Origin: Chitinophagaceae bacterium
GTDB lineage: Bacteria > Bacteroidota > Bacteroidia > Chitinophagales > Chitinophagaceae
Assembly (NCBI GenBank): GCA_019638595.1
Contig: JAHBTJ010000027.1
Location: forward strand, 1-64,000
Direction of reading: 5' to 3'
DNA: 64,000 bases
Shown: one piece after another, positions 49,631 to 61,639 of the stretch
Position numbering within the stretch: the first letter of the stretch is position 1
How the letters are laid out: every line of letters starts with the position of its first letter
Notes under the pieces: model-generated
The model's database searches: none
What the model was told of the DNA's origin: nothing
What the model saw: the letters and a program-made list of their open reading frames with translations, nothing else
Translations under genes and position numbers: made by a program

Positions 49631-50194
49631 CTATTTTATTCTTCCCCAGTTTTCTCCGCTCCTGATCCTGTAAAGTGTCATTTCACTTACGTTATATTTT
49701 TCGGCAAGCTGCCTGTAAGTGAGTTTACGCCCGGGATCTGCGATCGTTTTTTTAATAGCGCTTACCTGGCCGGCGGTAAGCTTAAGACCCGAAGACCGGT
49801 TAGCCTGGATTTTTTTGTATGCTACTTTGGCCGGGCTTTTTTGCTGGTGACGGCCTACTTCACTTTGCGTAGCCCATTTAAGGTTAGACGCTTTGTTATC
49901 CGTTTTATTAAAATTAATATGAATAACAAATTGATGTTTGGGCGAAGGCTTTTTGCAAAACAGGCGGGCAATTTCGCGATGAATGTAAAGGGTTCCTTTG
50001 TTATCGGGACGATGCAGGTTCAAACTCCGGTATCCGGTAGTTAAAGATCCGCTCAGTAAATGTCCGTCTTCATGAATATCGTTTGTGTAGCTGGCTACAC
50101 GACCGAGGTTTGATACCGCGTACTTTTTCCTGAGTTGTTTCCATCCTGAAAATTGAAGGGGTTTCCATGATTCGCCGGGGATTTTTTTGATCAT
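49631..50194 (-). CDS. NUMOD4/HNH-type endonuclease
   Basis: The N-terminus has a NUMOD4-like segment (ESWKPLQFSGWKQLRKKYAVSNLGRVAS), an HNH-like core (FVIHINFNKTDNKASNLKWAT) and a C-terminal helix-turn-helix region (LTYRQLAEKYNVSEMTLYRIR). HNH homing-type nucleases of this kind are mobile. The first metal-binding position of the usual DHINGN motif reads IHINFN, so cleavage may be weakened. No intron is present nearby, so it appears free-standing. Confidence 0.83.
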   Translation of the reverse strand: MIKKIPGESWKPLQFSGWKQLRKKYAVSNLGRVASYTNDIHEDGHLLSGSLTTGYRSLNLHRPDNKGTLYIHREIARLFCKKPSPKHQFVIHINFNKTDNKASNLKWATQSEVGRHQQKSPAKVAYKKIQANRSSGLKLTAGQVSAIKKTIADPGRKLTYRQLAEKYNVSEMTLYRIRSGENWGRIK

Positions 50195-50286
50195 AGTTGA
50201 TGTTTTTAGGTTTCTAAATTTACTAAATTACTATTGGTTTATATATTTAATTTTTATAAAACAAAAAGCGCTATTCTTTGCCGTTA

Positions 50287-52401
50287 TCATATTGCCTCCC
50301 CGCTGCTGTTCAGCATTTTAAGAAATTCATCTTCCGATATGATCTTAATAGTATTGATCTTTTTAGCTTTTTCAAGCTTTGAGCCCGCGTCTTCACCTAC
50401 TACCAGGTAATTTAACTTACTGCTGACGCCGCTAACAATGCTTCCCCCGCTTTCCTCCACCATTGCTTCTGCCTGGCTTCTTTTAAGCTTATGAAGGGTT
50501 CCGGTAAATAAAAAGGTTTGCCCCGCAAGATTGCTGCCCGTATGCAGTTCCTTTTTTTCGTTTTTCAACTGTAGTCCTTCTGCTTCCAGTTGCTTCAGCA
50601 AATCAATATTTTGTTCATTATGGAAAAACTGGTAAATGCTGCCGGCTACCTTCGGGCCAATATCTTCCAGTTCCTGTAATCGCTCCTGCGAATATTCCTT
50701 TAAATCGAAAAGATGATTTATGGCGTTTGCCAGTACTTTAGCTGTAGTTTCACCCACAAAACGGATGCCCAATGCGTATATCAGCCGGTGCAGCGGTTGC
50801 TTCTTGGAGGCTTCCACAGCCTGTTGCAGGTTGGTAACGCTTTTTTCTCCAAATCCCTCCAGTTGTCTTATATTATCGAAAGGAAGCCGGTAAATGCCCG
50901 GAACGTCTTTAAGGAATTGCAGCGCATAAAACTTTCTTACAATAGCGTCTCCCATTCCACGGATGTCCATGGCATCTTTACTATTGAAGTGAATGATGCG
51001 TTCCACTATCTGCGCCTCGCAGTTATTGCTGTTATTACACCTCCATACGGCCTCGTCCTGCGTTTTTTCTAACGGGTAACCGCAAACAGGGCAATGGGTG
51101 GGGAAACGGATGATCTTTTCATCGCCGGTTCTCAGCTCCGGGAAAGATTTTACAACCTGCGGTATTACATCGCCGGAACGTTCAATTAAAATGGTATCGC
51201 CCAGTTGCAGGTTTTTTTCTTTTATATATTCTTCGTTGTGAACTGAAATGCTTGATACCGTTACTCCGCCCACCGATACCGGGTCTATTTTAGCCACAGG
51301 TGTTATAGCGCCGGTTCTTCCCACCTGGAACTCTACCGCCCGCAGCTTACTTGTTCCCTGCCTGGCCTTAAACTTAAAAGCGATCGCCCAACGGGGGTGG
51401 TGGGTGGTCATTCCCAGTTGATCCTGTACCTCCAGGCGGTTTACTTTTATTACCATCCCGTCTATTTCGTAAGGGAGATCATCGCGCTGCTTTTCAAACG
51501 CTTCACAATATTCAATCACTTCCCGTATGTTCTTCAACACTCTTTTTTCCTGTGCCGGGCTTCTGAAACCCAGGTTCCACAACATTTGTAAAGTGCCGCT
51601 GTGTGTATCCAGCGCCGGGGGCTGCTCTTTTCCAGGCTCAGGGGTAACATCGCTAACATGGTATATAAATGCTTCCAGGTTCCTGCGGCTTACCTCTTTA
51701 GGATCTTTTATCCGGAGCGATCCTGCCGCTGCGTTCCGTGGATTTGCCAGCCTGTCAAGCCCCTGCTCCTCCAGCGCGTCGTTATAGGCTTTGAAGTTAT
51801 TTTTATTCATCAGGACCTCTCCCCTGATCTCAATTTGCCGGATGCCGTATTGCGAGAATTTTGCAGACAAGGGAACCGACCTGATCTGGCGGATATTGGC
51901 GGTAATATCATCTCCGGTAACGCCGTCTCCACGGGTAGAGCCGCGCAGCAAAAAGTCGTCCTCGTAAATAAGGGAAATGCTGGCGCCATCAAATTTAGGT
52001 TCAACACAATACTCTATTTCAGTAAGCCCGCTCAATTCTTTCGCTTTCCTGTCAAAATCCACCAGGTCTTCAGCGTTGTAGGAGTTATCGAGCGAAAGCA
52101 TTGGAACCAGGTGCTGTACCTTGGGGAAATCTTTGGTCAATCCTTTGGAAACACGTTGCGTGGGAGAGTCGGTAGTGACCAGCCCGGGATGGGCGGCTTC
52201 GATTTTCTCCAGCGCTTTATACAACTGATCGTATTCCCCGTCGGCAATCAGTGGGTCGTTCAATATATAGTAACGGTATTCGTGAAAGCGGAGCACATCG
52301 CGCAATACATGTATATCTATATCATCCGGGCTGCCGCTGACCTGCTGTAATAAAGTGGTTGTTTCCGATTGTAAATGCTGTGTTTGTTCTTTATTATACA
52401 T
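50287..52401 (-). CDS. ligA: NAD-dependent DNA ligase
   Basis: The 704-residue protein has all LigA domains: Ia (YRYYILNDPLIADGEYDQLY), the adenylation motif with Lys in CVEPKFDGASI, OB fold, zinc finger (CPVCGYPL...CNNSNNCEA), helix-hairpin-helix repeats, and a C-terminal BRCT domain (LAGQTFLFTGTL...). It seals nicks in DNA replication and repair, and is distinct from the RNA ligase at 5899. Confidence 0.97.
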   Translation of the reverse strand: MYNKEQTQHLQSETTTLLQQVSGSPDDIDIHVLRDVLRFHEYRYYILNDPLIADGEYDQLYKALEKIEAAHPGLVTTDSPTQRVSKGLTKDFPKVQHLVPMLSLDNSYNAEDLVDFDRKAKELSGLTEIEYCVEPKFDGASISLIYEDDFLLRGSTRGDGVTGDDITANIRQIRSVPLSAKFSQYGIRQIEIRGEVLMNKNNFKAYNDALEEQGLDRLANPRNAAAGSLRIKDPKEVSRRNLEAFIYHVSDVTPEPGKEQPPALDTHSGTLQMLWNLGFRSPAQEKRVLKNIREVIEYCEAFEKQRDDLPYEIDGMVIKVNRLEVQDQLGMTTHHPRWAIAFKFKARQGTSKLRAVEFQVGRTGAITPVAKIDPVSVGGVTVSSISVHNEEYIKEKNLQLGDTILIERSGDVIPQVVKSFPELRTGDEKIIRFPTHCPVCGYPLEKTQDEAVWRCNNSNNCEAQIVERIIHFNSKDAMDIRGMGDAIVRKFYALQFLKDVPGIYRLPFDNIRQLEGFGEKSVTNLQQAVEASKKQPLHRLIYALGIRFVGETTAKVLANAINHLFDLKEYSQERLQELEDIGPKVAGSIYQFFHNEQNIDLLKQLEAEGLQLKNEKKELHTGSNLAGQTFLFTGTLHKLKRSQAEAMVEESGGSIVSGVSSKLNYLVVGEDAGSKLEKAKKINTIKIISEDEFLKMLNSSGEAI

Positions 52402-52470
52402 GTAAACGGTTTTGGGCTGTAAATGTATAATAAAGCTTTGGCGTGGTAAACTTTACATCCGCAATTGCAG

Positions 52471-53562
52471 CTAAGCTACCTGCAACTGGTCGGTGGGGCG
52501 TTGACCCAACTGCTTCATAAACCGGTAATGAGAAGCGATAGCGCCGCCAAGCGTAGGGAAATAGTTATACCTGAGCCCAAATTCATTACAGGTACTTTCA
52601 ACGATCTTGCTGATCTCCGGGTAATGGATGTGGCTGATACGTGGGAACAGGTGATGCTCGATCTGAAAGTTCAGTCCACCCACAAACCATGACAGCAATT
52701 TGCTTTTGGCAGCAAAATCGGCGGTGGTTTTTACCTGGTGGATGGCCCATTCGTTCTCAATCTTTTTAGGCTCAATGCCTGCTACATCAAACTCGGCATG
52801 TTCTACCACGTGCGCCAGTTGAAACACCAGTGCCAGCGTTAACCCCAACACAAAGTGCATTACCAAAAAGCCTACCAGCCAGGGCTTCCAGCCCAGTACC
52901 ATTATGGGAAGTACAATGGTGAAACCAACGTATAGCGCCTTTGAGATCCAGAACACCAGGTGTTCTTTTAGGTCCATCGGCTTAAGAGGAGTGGTATATA
53001 CTTTTTTGGTTACATATTTTATGTAATCGGTTATGAACAGTAAAAACAGGGAGGTAAATCCATAAAGGATGAACATGTAATTATGCTGGTACTTATGAAT
53101 AGGATACCACTTTTGGCTGGAGCACTCTCTCATGAAAGGCTTGTTGTTGATATCATCATCAATACCGTCTATGTTGGTATAGGTGTGATGAACAATATTA
53201 TGCTTTAGCTTCCAGAAAAATGCGTTGCCACCCAGCGCGTTCATGCTCAGGCCCATCACTTCATTTACCCATCCCCTGGTTGAATAGCTGCCATGGCAGG
53301 CGTCGTGCATTACATTAAAGCCGATGCTTGCCAGGGTAAACCCGAACAACCCGCTCAGCAAAATGCCAATGGCGGGGTGCATCGGCACAAAAAGCAAAGA
53401 CAGGTAAATAAGTATCGCTGCCGGAATAAGTACAATAGATTTAGTATACAGTTTCCAGTTGCCTGTTTTTTTCAGGTTATTGTCGGCAAAATACTGGTCT
53501 ACATTTGCCTTTAAAGCATTAAAAAAAGCTCTATTCTTGTTGTTGAAGGTAACTTTGTACAT
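52471..53562 (-). CDS. Membrane fatty-acid desaturase
   Basis: Three histidine boxes are present: HDACHG, HNIVHHTYT and QIEHHLFPR, as in acyl-lipid front-end desaturases, with about four hydrophobic segments between them. There is no fused cytochrome b5 domain. It introduces a double bond into membrane acyl chains. Regiospecificity cannot be read. It is a single gene upstream of ligA on the same strand. Confidence 0.92.
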   Translation of the reverse strand: MYKVTFNNKNRAFFNALKANVDQYFADNNLKKTGNWKLYTKSIVLIPAAILIYLSLLFVPMHPAIGILLSGLFGFTLASIGFNVMHDACHGSYSTRGWVNEVMGLSMNALGGNAFFWKLKHNIVHHTYTNIDGIDDDINNKPFMRECSSQKWYPIHKYQHNYMFILYGFTSLFLLFITDYIKYVTKKVYTTPLKPMDLKEHLVFWISKALYVGFTIVLPIMVLGWKPWLVGFLVMHFVLGLTLALVFQLAHVVEHAEFDVAGIEPKKIENEWAIHQVKTTADFAAKSKLLSWFVGGLNFQIEHHLFPRISHIHYPEISKIVESTCNEFGLRYNYFPTLGGAIASHYRFMKQLGQRPTDQLQVA

Positions 53563-53792
53563 GTGAGCTGGTCGGTTTAAGGCATAGTCAATTGCTGTAA
53601 TGCCATTCTTAAAAAATAATAACGTTTATCCGGGACTTTAATTTCAGTACTCCTCTGGTTCTTTCTTCGCGGAAATACTTTTTGCAACGGATGTGCAAAG
53701 ATAGCATATAAACCTCATACGAGTGTGTTAAGAATCAATGATATTCGTCAGGTATTTGTTTTTTTTAAAGGCGGGAACGGAGGTTAAAGCGG

Positions 53793-54179
53793 TTAGTTCA
53801 TTTTAAAAGGAACGATCATATCAAAAACCGGGATCTTTACTTCAAACTGTTTTCTTGAAGTAATATTCTCCATAGCATAAGTGCCGTACATTTTACCCAT
53901 TTCGGTACGCAGGTTGCAACCGCTTACATACTGGTATTGTTCGCCGGGGTTTATCTGTGGCTGAACCCCTACAACACCTTCGCCCTCTACTTCGCGTTGT
54001 GTTCCGTTGCTGTCGAATATATACCAGTGCCTGCGCAGTAACCGCACAGGAAAAGAATTATTGTTTTGTAAGGTGATGCGGTATGCAAACATAAACTCAC
54101 CACTCACCGGGTTACTATAGTCCGGCTGATAGAAAGTTTCTACGGTTACTGTTACTCCTTCCGTTACTTTTGACGCCAT
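53793..54179 (-). CDS. apaG: ApaG protein
   Basis: From MASKVTEGVTV, 128 residues. The ApaG fold is seen in VETFYQPDYSNPVSGEFMFAYRITLQNN, then LLRRHWYIFDSNGTQREVEGEGVVGVQPQINPGE and YVSGCNLRTEMGKMYGTY. ApaG is linked to Co2+/Mg2+ homeostasis genetically, with an unclear biochemical role. The longer reading frame adds a hydrophobic stretch with no family match. Confidence 0.94.
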   Translation of the reverse strand: MASKVTEGVTVTVETFYQPDYSNPVSGEFMFAYRITLQNNNSFPVRLLRRHWYIFDSNGTQREVEGEGVVGVQPQINPGEQYQYVSGCNLRTEMGKMYGTYAMENITSRKQFEVKIPVFDMIVPFKMN

Positions 54180-54341
54180 TGCCCTAGCCAAGTTTGACTT
54201 AAAAATAGCAAAAAACCACGACAGGAATGGCAAATCTTCAGAAATTTTGGATTCTGTAATTCAATTCCCGGTTACCTTTGCTGTTCTGATTCATAACATT
54301 TCTTGCCGGCTTTCGTTTTTTACAAAAAAATTCTGCGTAAT

Positions 54342-55793
54342 ATGAAAATAGCCGTAGCTAAAGGCGATGGTATAGGTCCGGAGATAATGGGAGCTACCCT
54401 CCGTATTTTTGAAGCCAATAAAGTTCCGCTTGAATATGAGTTTGTTGACATGGGTAAGTGGGTATTCGACAAGGGGTTTTCTAACGGAATGACCCCCGAA
54501 GCCCAAATAACCATTGAAAACCTGGGGCTGCTGTTTAAAGGGCCCATGGAAACGCCCAAAGGAAAGGGTGTTAAAAGTATTAATGTAACGGCCCGCAAAA
54601 CCTGGAATACATATGCCAACAAGCGTGTTTTTCAATCGCTGCATGGGGTAGATACTGTTTTTTCAAAGGCGGGCATTCCTATTGATATTACCATAGTAAG
54701 GGAGAATATCGAAGATACTTATGGTGGCGTGGAGCACATGCTTACGCATGATGTTGCGCTGAGTCGCCGGTTTATTACAAAGCCGGGCAGCCTGCAGGTG
54801 ATCCGCTATGCGTTTGAAATGGCCAGGCAAAAAAATGCAAAGCGCATTAGTTGTGGTCACAAAGCCAACATCATGAAAATTACCGACGGGCTTTTCCTGG
54901 AATGTTTTTATGAGGTGGCAAAAGAATACCCGGAGCTGAAAGCCGACGATATTATTGTTGACGACCTGTGCATGAAGCTGGTTACGCGCCCCGATTTATT
55001 TGATGTGGTAGTGCTGACCAATTTGCAGGGTGATATTGTATCGGATCTTTGCGCAGGGCTGGTAGGCGGACTTGGATTTGCACCTTCGGCCAATGTGGGG
55101 GATCATATTTCTATTTTTGAAGCGGTACATGGAACCGCCCCAGATATAGCCGGAAAGAATATAGCCAATCCTACCGCGCTTTTGTTAAGCGGTATTTCAA
55201 TGTTACGTCATGTAGGATTAACAGAAAACGCGGCTGTTATTGAAAACGCTTTGCTGTATACTTTGGAAAGCGGTGTGCATACCGGCGATTTTGGTAATAA
55301 ATCAAAGCCATCTGTTAACACAACGGAATTTGCCGATGCGGTGATCAGCAATTTTGGCAAACAGCCTCAATGGAACCCCAAGCCGGTGGTACCGAATAAG
55401 CCGGGAACGCCTGCTCCGTTCAGGCTGGTGCAAAATGCCATGATGGAATCGGTGGAAATTGGAAATGAAGATATTGTAGGAGTGGATCTTTTTATTGAAA
55501 GCAATGAACAACCCCACTCAATCGCCGTAAAATGCCAGCGCCATGCGGGCGTTAAATTCAAGCTGGTAAATATCAGCAACCGCGGCACACAGGTTTGGCC
55601 AACAGGGTCGGTATATACCAACCTGGTAAACGCTTACAATGTTCGTTTTGAAACGCTCGACGGGCAGCCACTTAATCAGCAGGACATACTGGGGCTGTAC
55701 ATCAGCATGAGCGGTAATTTCAAGATCTGTTCTTCGGAGCTGCTGAATATGTGGGGAGATAAAAGAGGGTATAGTCTTGCCCAGGGACAATAA
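54342..55793 (+). CDS. icd: Isocitrate dehydrogenase, long type
   Basis: From MKIAVAKGDGIGPEI. The isocitrate/isopropylmalate dehydrogenase core is clear: KTWNTYANKRVFQSL, TIVRENIEDTYGGVEHML, the Lys and Asp of the active site in HKANIMKITDGLF and DDLCMKLV, and VHGTAPDIAGKNIANP. A C-terminal extension of about 140 residues (EDIVGVDLFIESNEQPHS...) matches the Thermus-like long enzymes. It converts isocitrate to 2-oxoglutarate. Cofactor preference is not assigned. Confidence 0.93.
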   Translation: MKIAVAKGDGIGPEIMGATLRIFEANKVPLEYEFVDMGKWVFDKGFSNGMTPEAQITIENLGLLFKGPMETPKGKGVKSINVTARKTWNTYANKRVFQSLHGVDTVFSKAGIPIDITIVRENIEDTYGGVEHMLTHDVALSRRFITKPGSLQVIRYAFEMARQKNAKRISCGHKANIMKITDGLFLECFYEVAKEYPELKADDIIVDDLCMKLVTRPDLFDVVVLTNLQGDIVSDLCAGLVGGLGFAPSANVGDHISIFEAVHGTAPDIAGKNIANPTALLLSGISMLRHVGLTENAAVIENALLYTLESGVHTGDFGNKSKPSVNTTEFADAVISNFGKQPQWNPKPVVPNKPGTPAPFRLVQNAMMESVEIGNEDIVGVDLFIESNEQPHSIAVKCQRHAGVKFKLVNISNRGTQVWPTGSVYTNLVNAYNVRFETLDGQPLNQQDILGLYISMSGNFKICSSELLNMWGDKRGYSLAQGQ

Positions 55794-55823
55794 AATGTAT
55801 TTGTTATTACAGGAAGCAGGTTT

Positions 55824-56582
55824 TTACTCTTCTTTATGTTGATACAGGCTAAGGGTAGCGGCAATTACCGCATAAGCGGGAGCCAGTATCCACCCAATGC
55901 CTATTATGGCGTGCATTAAATAAAATACCAGGCCGTTGCCAATGGCAAGCCCCCTGTGTTTGCCAATGAACTCAATGCTTTGCATGGGCGTAAGCTTCTG
56001 GCGTTCGCAGCTATAATCCAGCATGGAAAATCCATAGTAATAACACTCAACAAACAGGGCTACCAGCGGGGTTATCCAGCCCAGTATAGGAACGAACGAA
56101 AGGATCAGTAAAGTAAAAGTATATACTGTTTGCCACAAAGCATTTCGCAGGGCAAGCCTTACCCCCCTCGCTATATCTTTCATTAACTGCTTAAAACTGA
56201 ACGGGTACTCCTTTCCCTCTATAATGGATTCCGTTTTTTCACTCAGATATCCAAAAACCGGGGAGCCTACGATCAGCCAGATGTATTTAAACCACGAAAA
56301 GTACATCAGCATCAGGATCAGCCATATCATAATGCCCCCTAATGCAAAAAAGAACCCCACCAGGCTGCTCTGCATTTTGTCTACCCATGCTTTCAGTCCC
56401 GTTTTTATGCTCAGCATTTCAATTACGTAGCTGGCGCTTTTGCCAAAAAAATACATGCTCACCAAAAAAAGCAAAGCATAGATCAGCCCGGGTATTATGA
56501 TCCATTTCCATAAACGGTGGGTACGGATGAACTGATGCGCTTTGAAATAAGATTGAACGGCTGTTATTATCTCTTTGAGCAA
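55824..56582 (-). CDS. EI24/CysZ-like membrane protein
   Basis: The 252-residue protein has four hydrophobic segments and the EI24 signature: SYFKAHQFIRTHRLWKW, then MKDIARGVRLALRNALWQ, ILGWITPLVALFVECYYYGFSMLDYSCERQKLT and HRGLAIGNGLVFYLM. Family members include the sulphate-related CysZ. The substrate here is unknown. It is convergent with icd. Confidence 0.88.
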   Translation of the reverse strand: MLKEIITAVQSYFKAHQFIRTHRLWKWIIIPGLIYALLFLVSMYFFGKSASYVIEMLSIKTGLKAWVDKMQSSLVGFFFALGGIMIWLILMLMYFSWFKYIWLIVGSPVFGYLSEKTESIIEGKEYPFSFKQLMKDIARGVRLALRNALWQTVYTFTLLILSFVPILGWITPLVALFVECYYYGFSMLDYSCERQKLTPMQSIEFIGKHRGLAIGNGLVFYLMHAIIGIGWILAPAYAVIAATLSLYQHKEE

Positions 56583-56676
56583 TGTGTTTATTTGAATGGT
56601 TTTAGTAAACTTGTTCTTGCAAAAAAGAATGTTCTCTTTTCAAACATAATAAAATTCTTCGGGTTAATTTTAATTG

Positions 56677-57279
56677 ATGGTTAAACTTGAATACAATTTT
56701 TACAACCGGGCTAACGTGGTTACTATAGCCCGGGAGCTGATTGGAAAATTATTGGTTTCGCAATGGGACGGAATTACCACTTCGGGGCGGATTGTTGAAA
56801 CAGAGGCCTATAATGGTGTTGTGGACAGGGCATCGCATGCCTGGAATGGCAGGCGAACCGCCAGAACGGAAGTTATGTTTGGCAATGCCGGTGTGGCCTA
56901 TGTATACCTTTGCTACGGCATACACCACCTGTTTAATATTGTTACCAATGTAAAAGACATCCCGAATGCGGTTTTGATAAGGGCTGTGGAGCCTGTTGCA
57001 GGAATAGATACCATGCTGATGCGTACCGGCAAAAAGAAATTAGACCGTACCCTTACATCGGGCCCGGGAAATGTTACAAAAGCGTTGGGCATAATTACAA
57101 AGCATACGGGTGTTAATTTGCTTGACGATATGATTTTTGTTGCAGATGATGGCTTTAAAGTAAGCAATAAAAATATCCTGGCTACCCCAAGAATAGGAGT
57201 GGATTATGCCGGCGGAGACGCATTGCTTCCGTACAGGTTTATTTTGAAGGATAATGTATATGTAAGCGGGCGGAATTAG
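56677..57279 (+). CDS. DNA-3-methyladenine glycosylase (AAG/MPG type)
   Basis: The 200-residue protein has AAG family motifs: ARELIGKLLVS, GRIVETEAYNGVVDRASHAWNGRRTART (catalytic Glu in ETEAY), GVAYVYLCYGIHHLFNIVT, VLIRAVEP and LTSGPGNVTKALGI. It removes alkylated or deaminated purines in base-excision repair. The stop codon TAG overlaps the first unit of the heptamer repeat array. Confidence 0.94.
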   Translation: MVKLEYNFYNRANVVTIARELIGKLLVSQWDGITTSGRIVETEAYNGVVDRASHAWNGRRTARTEVMFGNAGVAYVYLCYGIHHLFNIVTNVKDIPNAVLIRAVEPVAGIDTMLMRTGKKKLDRTLTSGPGNVTKALGIITKHTGVNLLDDMIFVADDGFKVSNKNILATPRIGVDYAGGDALLPYRFILKDNVYVSGRN

Positions 57280-57500
57280 CTATCAGCTATCAGCGATCAG
57301 CCGTCAGTCATGAGCTGTCAGTGTCATAGTTTAAAGCTTTTTGTTTATGGTTAAAAGGAACCACAAAACAAACCCGAAACCTGTGCAACTTGTAACCTGC
57401 AACTTGAAACCTGCAACCTGTAACTTGCAACCTGACCCCCCCAACCTGCAACAGCCATCAAATCTCAAATTTCAAATTTCAAATCTCAAATCCGCAATCT
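57279..57500. repeat. Heptamer-periodic repeat array 2
   Basis: Two blocks of 7-bp units: 57279-57328 (GCTATCA, GCGATCA, GCCGTCA, GCTGTCA types) and 57361-57500 (CCTGCAA, CTTGTAA and CTTGAAA types, then CAAATCT/CAAATTT types). Unit classes and their order match array 1 at 21096. An open frame runs through the second block into ubiE, but this is a side effect of the repeat. Confidence 0.75.
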
Positions 57501-57520
57501 ATCTTTACTTTTGCCACCCA

Positions 57521-58264
57521 ATGGCTAAATACGATCATGATACCGTGGTGCCGTATAAGGACTCTGAGCTTACTAAAAAGCAACAGGTGGCGGATATGTT
57601 CAACCGCATTGCTTTCCGGTACGATTTCATGAACCGGTTTTTATCGGTTGGTATTGATGTAAGATGGAGGAAAAAGGCATTAAAGCAACTGTTAAAAGAA
57701 AATCCTAAAACTTTGCTGGATGTGGCTACCGGAACCGCCGATGTAGCCATCATGGCATATGAATTGCTCAAGCCGGATAGCATTACAGGTATTGATATTT
57801 CGGACAGGATGCTTGAAATAGGCAGGGAGAAAGTGTTAAAGTTGGGGCTTGAAAAGCAAATTCAACTGCAAAGTGGTGATAGTGAGGCAATAAACTTTCC
57901 CGATGGTTCGTTTGATGCCGTAACCGTGGCGTTTGGTGTGCGCAATTTTGAACATCTTGAAAAAGGATTATCAGAAATACGAAGAGTGCTGAAGAAAAAT
58001 GGCAAGCTGGTAGTGCTCGAATTTTCAAAACCTAAAATAGCAGGCATAGCTCAACTTTACAATTTGTACATGGGAATTGTTGCTCCGCAGATGGCTTCTA
58101 TGGTTTCCAAAAACAGGAAAGCGTATGAGTATCTTACCAAATCGGTGCGTGAGTTCCCCGAAGGAAAAGATTTTGTGCGTATTTTAAACAATGTAGGATT
58201 CCGAGAAACGTCATGCAAAAGATTAAGCCTGGGTATCTGCAGCATATACTGTGGTGTAAAGTAA
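57521..58264 (+). CDS. ubiE: Demethylmenaquinone methyltransferase
   Basis: From MAKYDHDTV, 247 residues with the UbiE/MenG motifs: VADMFNRIAFRYDFMNRFLSVGIDVRW, the SAM-binding LLDVATGTADVA, ITGIDISDRML, FDAVTVAFGVRNFEHL and YEYLTKSVREFP. It makes menaquinone. The true start lies just after the heptamer repeat, 60 codons inside the longer frame. It overlaps the porT start by 52 bp. Confidence 0.95.
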   Translation: MAKYDHDTVVPYKDSELTKKQQVADMFNRIAFRYDFMNRFLSVGIDVRWRKKALKQLLKENPKTLLDVATGTADVAIMAYELLKPDSITGIDISDRMLEIGREKVLKLGLEKQIQLQSGDSEAINFPDGSFDAVTVAFGVRNFEHLEKGLSEIRRVLKKNGKLVVLEFSKPKIAGIAQLYNLYMGIVAPQMASMVSKNRKAYEYLTKSVREFPEGKDFVRILNNVGFRETSCKRLSLGICSIYCGVK

Positions 58265-58986
58265 AAGCTATTGTACTGGTAATAGCGGTATTGGGTTTTA
58301 TAAGTCAATCTCAAGCGCAGCTTCGCGATAACCTTAACCTGCCTAATCACGACCAGAAACCATATTATTTTGGAATTGTGCTGGGGTATAACACTTCCCA
58401 CTACCAAATTTCACATGCTCCCTATTTTTTAGCGCAAGACAGCATACAGGCGGTAAATGGACTGAACAGCGGGCGTATTCACCTGGGTATTATGGCCAAC
58501 CTGCAGCTTTCGAAGCGCTGGGATCTTCGCTTTTATCCGTTGAACCTTATATTCAGCGAAAAAAGGTTCCAGTACGATCTAAAATATCCCGATCACAACT
58601 CAAGCGAGCTGCAGCGTAACCAAAAGGTAGAGTCTATTGTAATGAGCTTTCCCCTGCAGGTGCGTTTAAAAAGCGACCGCATCAAAAATTTCAGGGTGTA
58701 TACACTAGCGGGGATAAAATTTGATTATGACCTGGCTTCCAACAAGGGAACGACCAATTCAGATAACCTTTTAAAGGTAAACAAAACCGATTGGGGAGTA
58801 GAAACAGGCATCGGCTTTCAGTTTTTCAACAAATATGTAATAGTATCTCCCGAAATAAAGATCAGCCACGGGCTGAGTAATGTACACGCCAAAGACCCAA
58901 CACTGAAGTATTCTAATATTATTGACAGGATGAACTCCAGGATGATCCTTTTCTCTTTACATTTTGAAGGAGGAGGGTTGCTGTAG
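58213..58986 (+). CDS. porT: Type IX secretion protein PorT
   Basis: The 257-residue outer-membrane barrel has a signal peptide (ending near SQAQ) and PorT features: NLPNHDQKPYYFGIVLGYN, HLGIMANLQLSKRWDLRFYPLNL, and the final MILFSLHFEGG. PorT/SprT is required for the T9SS. The overlap with ubiE is a usual Bacteroidota arrangement. It would serve the T9SS substrate at 41203. Confidence 0.92.
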   Translation: MQKIKPGYLQHILWCKVKAIVLVIAVLGFISQSQAQLRDNLNLPNHDQKPYYFGIVLGYNTSHYQISHAPYFLAQDSIQAVNGLNSGRIHLGIMANLQLSKRWDLRFYPLNLIFSEKRFQYDLKYPDHNSSELQRNQKVESIVMSFPLQVRLKSDRIKNFRVYTLAGIKFDYDLASNKGTTNSDNLLKVNKTDWGVETGIGFQFFNKYVIVSPEIKISHGLSNVHAKDPTLKYSNIIDRMNSRMILFSLHFEGGGLL

Positions 58987-59018
58987 CCAGGCGCTACAAC
59001 AACACACCATGATTAATT

Positions 59019-59222
59019 TTACCAGCCTTGTTTGGCGGTTCCCGCTTTAATGGCTGCAAGTGCCTTTGCTTCACCAAGCAATGTTGTAAGCTTGTTACCT
59101 TTTCCGTCGTGCCCCTGGGCCATATAGGCTCCTTTGGATGTTTTGGTAATTACAGCATCCTGGATGGGTACATTCTTTTCTTTGGTTTTTACGTTGTATG
59201 CAGTTAAAGTAGCGTCTGACAT
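59019..59222 (-). CDS. Small conserved hypothetical protein, 67 aa
   Basis: The 67-residue protein (MSDATLTAYNVKTKEKNVPI..., ending GTAKQGW) has no signal peptide or membrane segment. The composition and length match small conserved Bacteroidota proteins that I cannot assign to a function. It is located 109 bp after gyrB in the same direction as gyrB's transcription. Confidence 0.65.
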   Translation of the reverse strand: MSDATLTAYNVKTKEKNVPIQDAVITKTSKGAYMAQGHDGKGNKLTTLLGEAKALAAIKAGTAKQGW

Positions 59223-59331
59223 AATAAATACGTTTTTAATGATTAGTAAATAACAGTTTACGGTTGATGATAAAACATCTACCGTTGTTCTAAGGTAGTA
59301 ATTATTCCCAAGGGAGAAATGCTAAAATTAT

Positions 59332-61639
<2,308 letters not shown>

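Noticed and set aside
49631-50194. Homing endonuclease marking an intron or intein nearby
   Set aside because: Neither neighbouring gene (DUF2461, ligA) is interrupted, and no intron structure is seen.
57341-57520. N-terminal 60-residue extension of ubiE
   Set aside because: The extension is encoded by the heptamer repeat block and has no similarity to the family; the ATG at 57521 gives the standard UbiE start.
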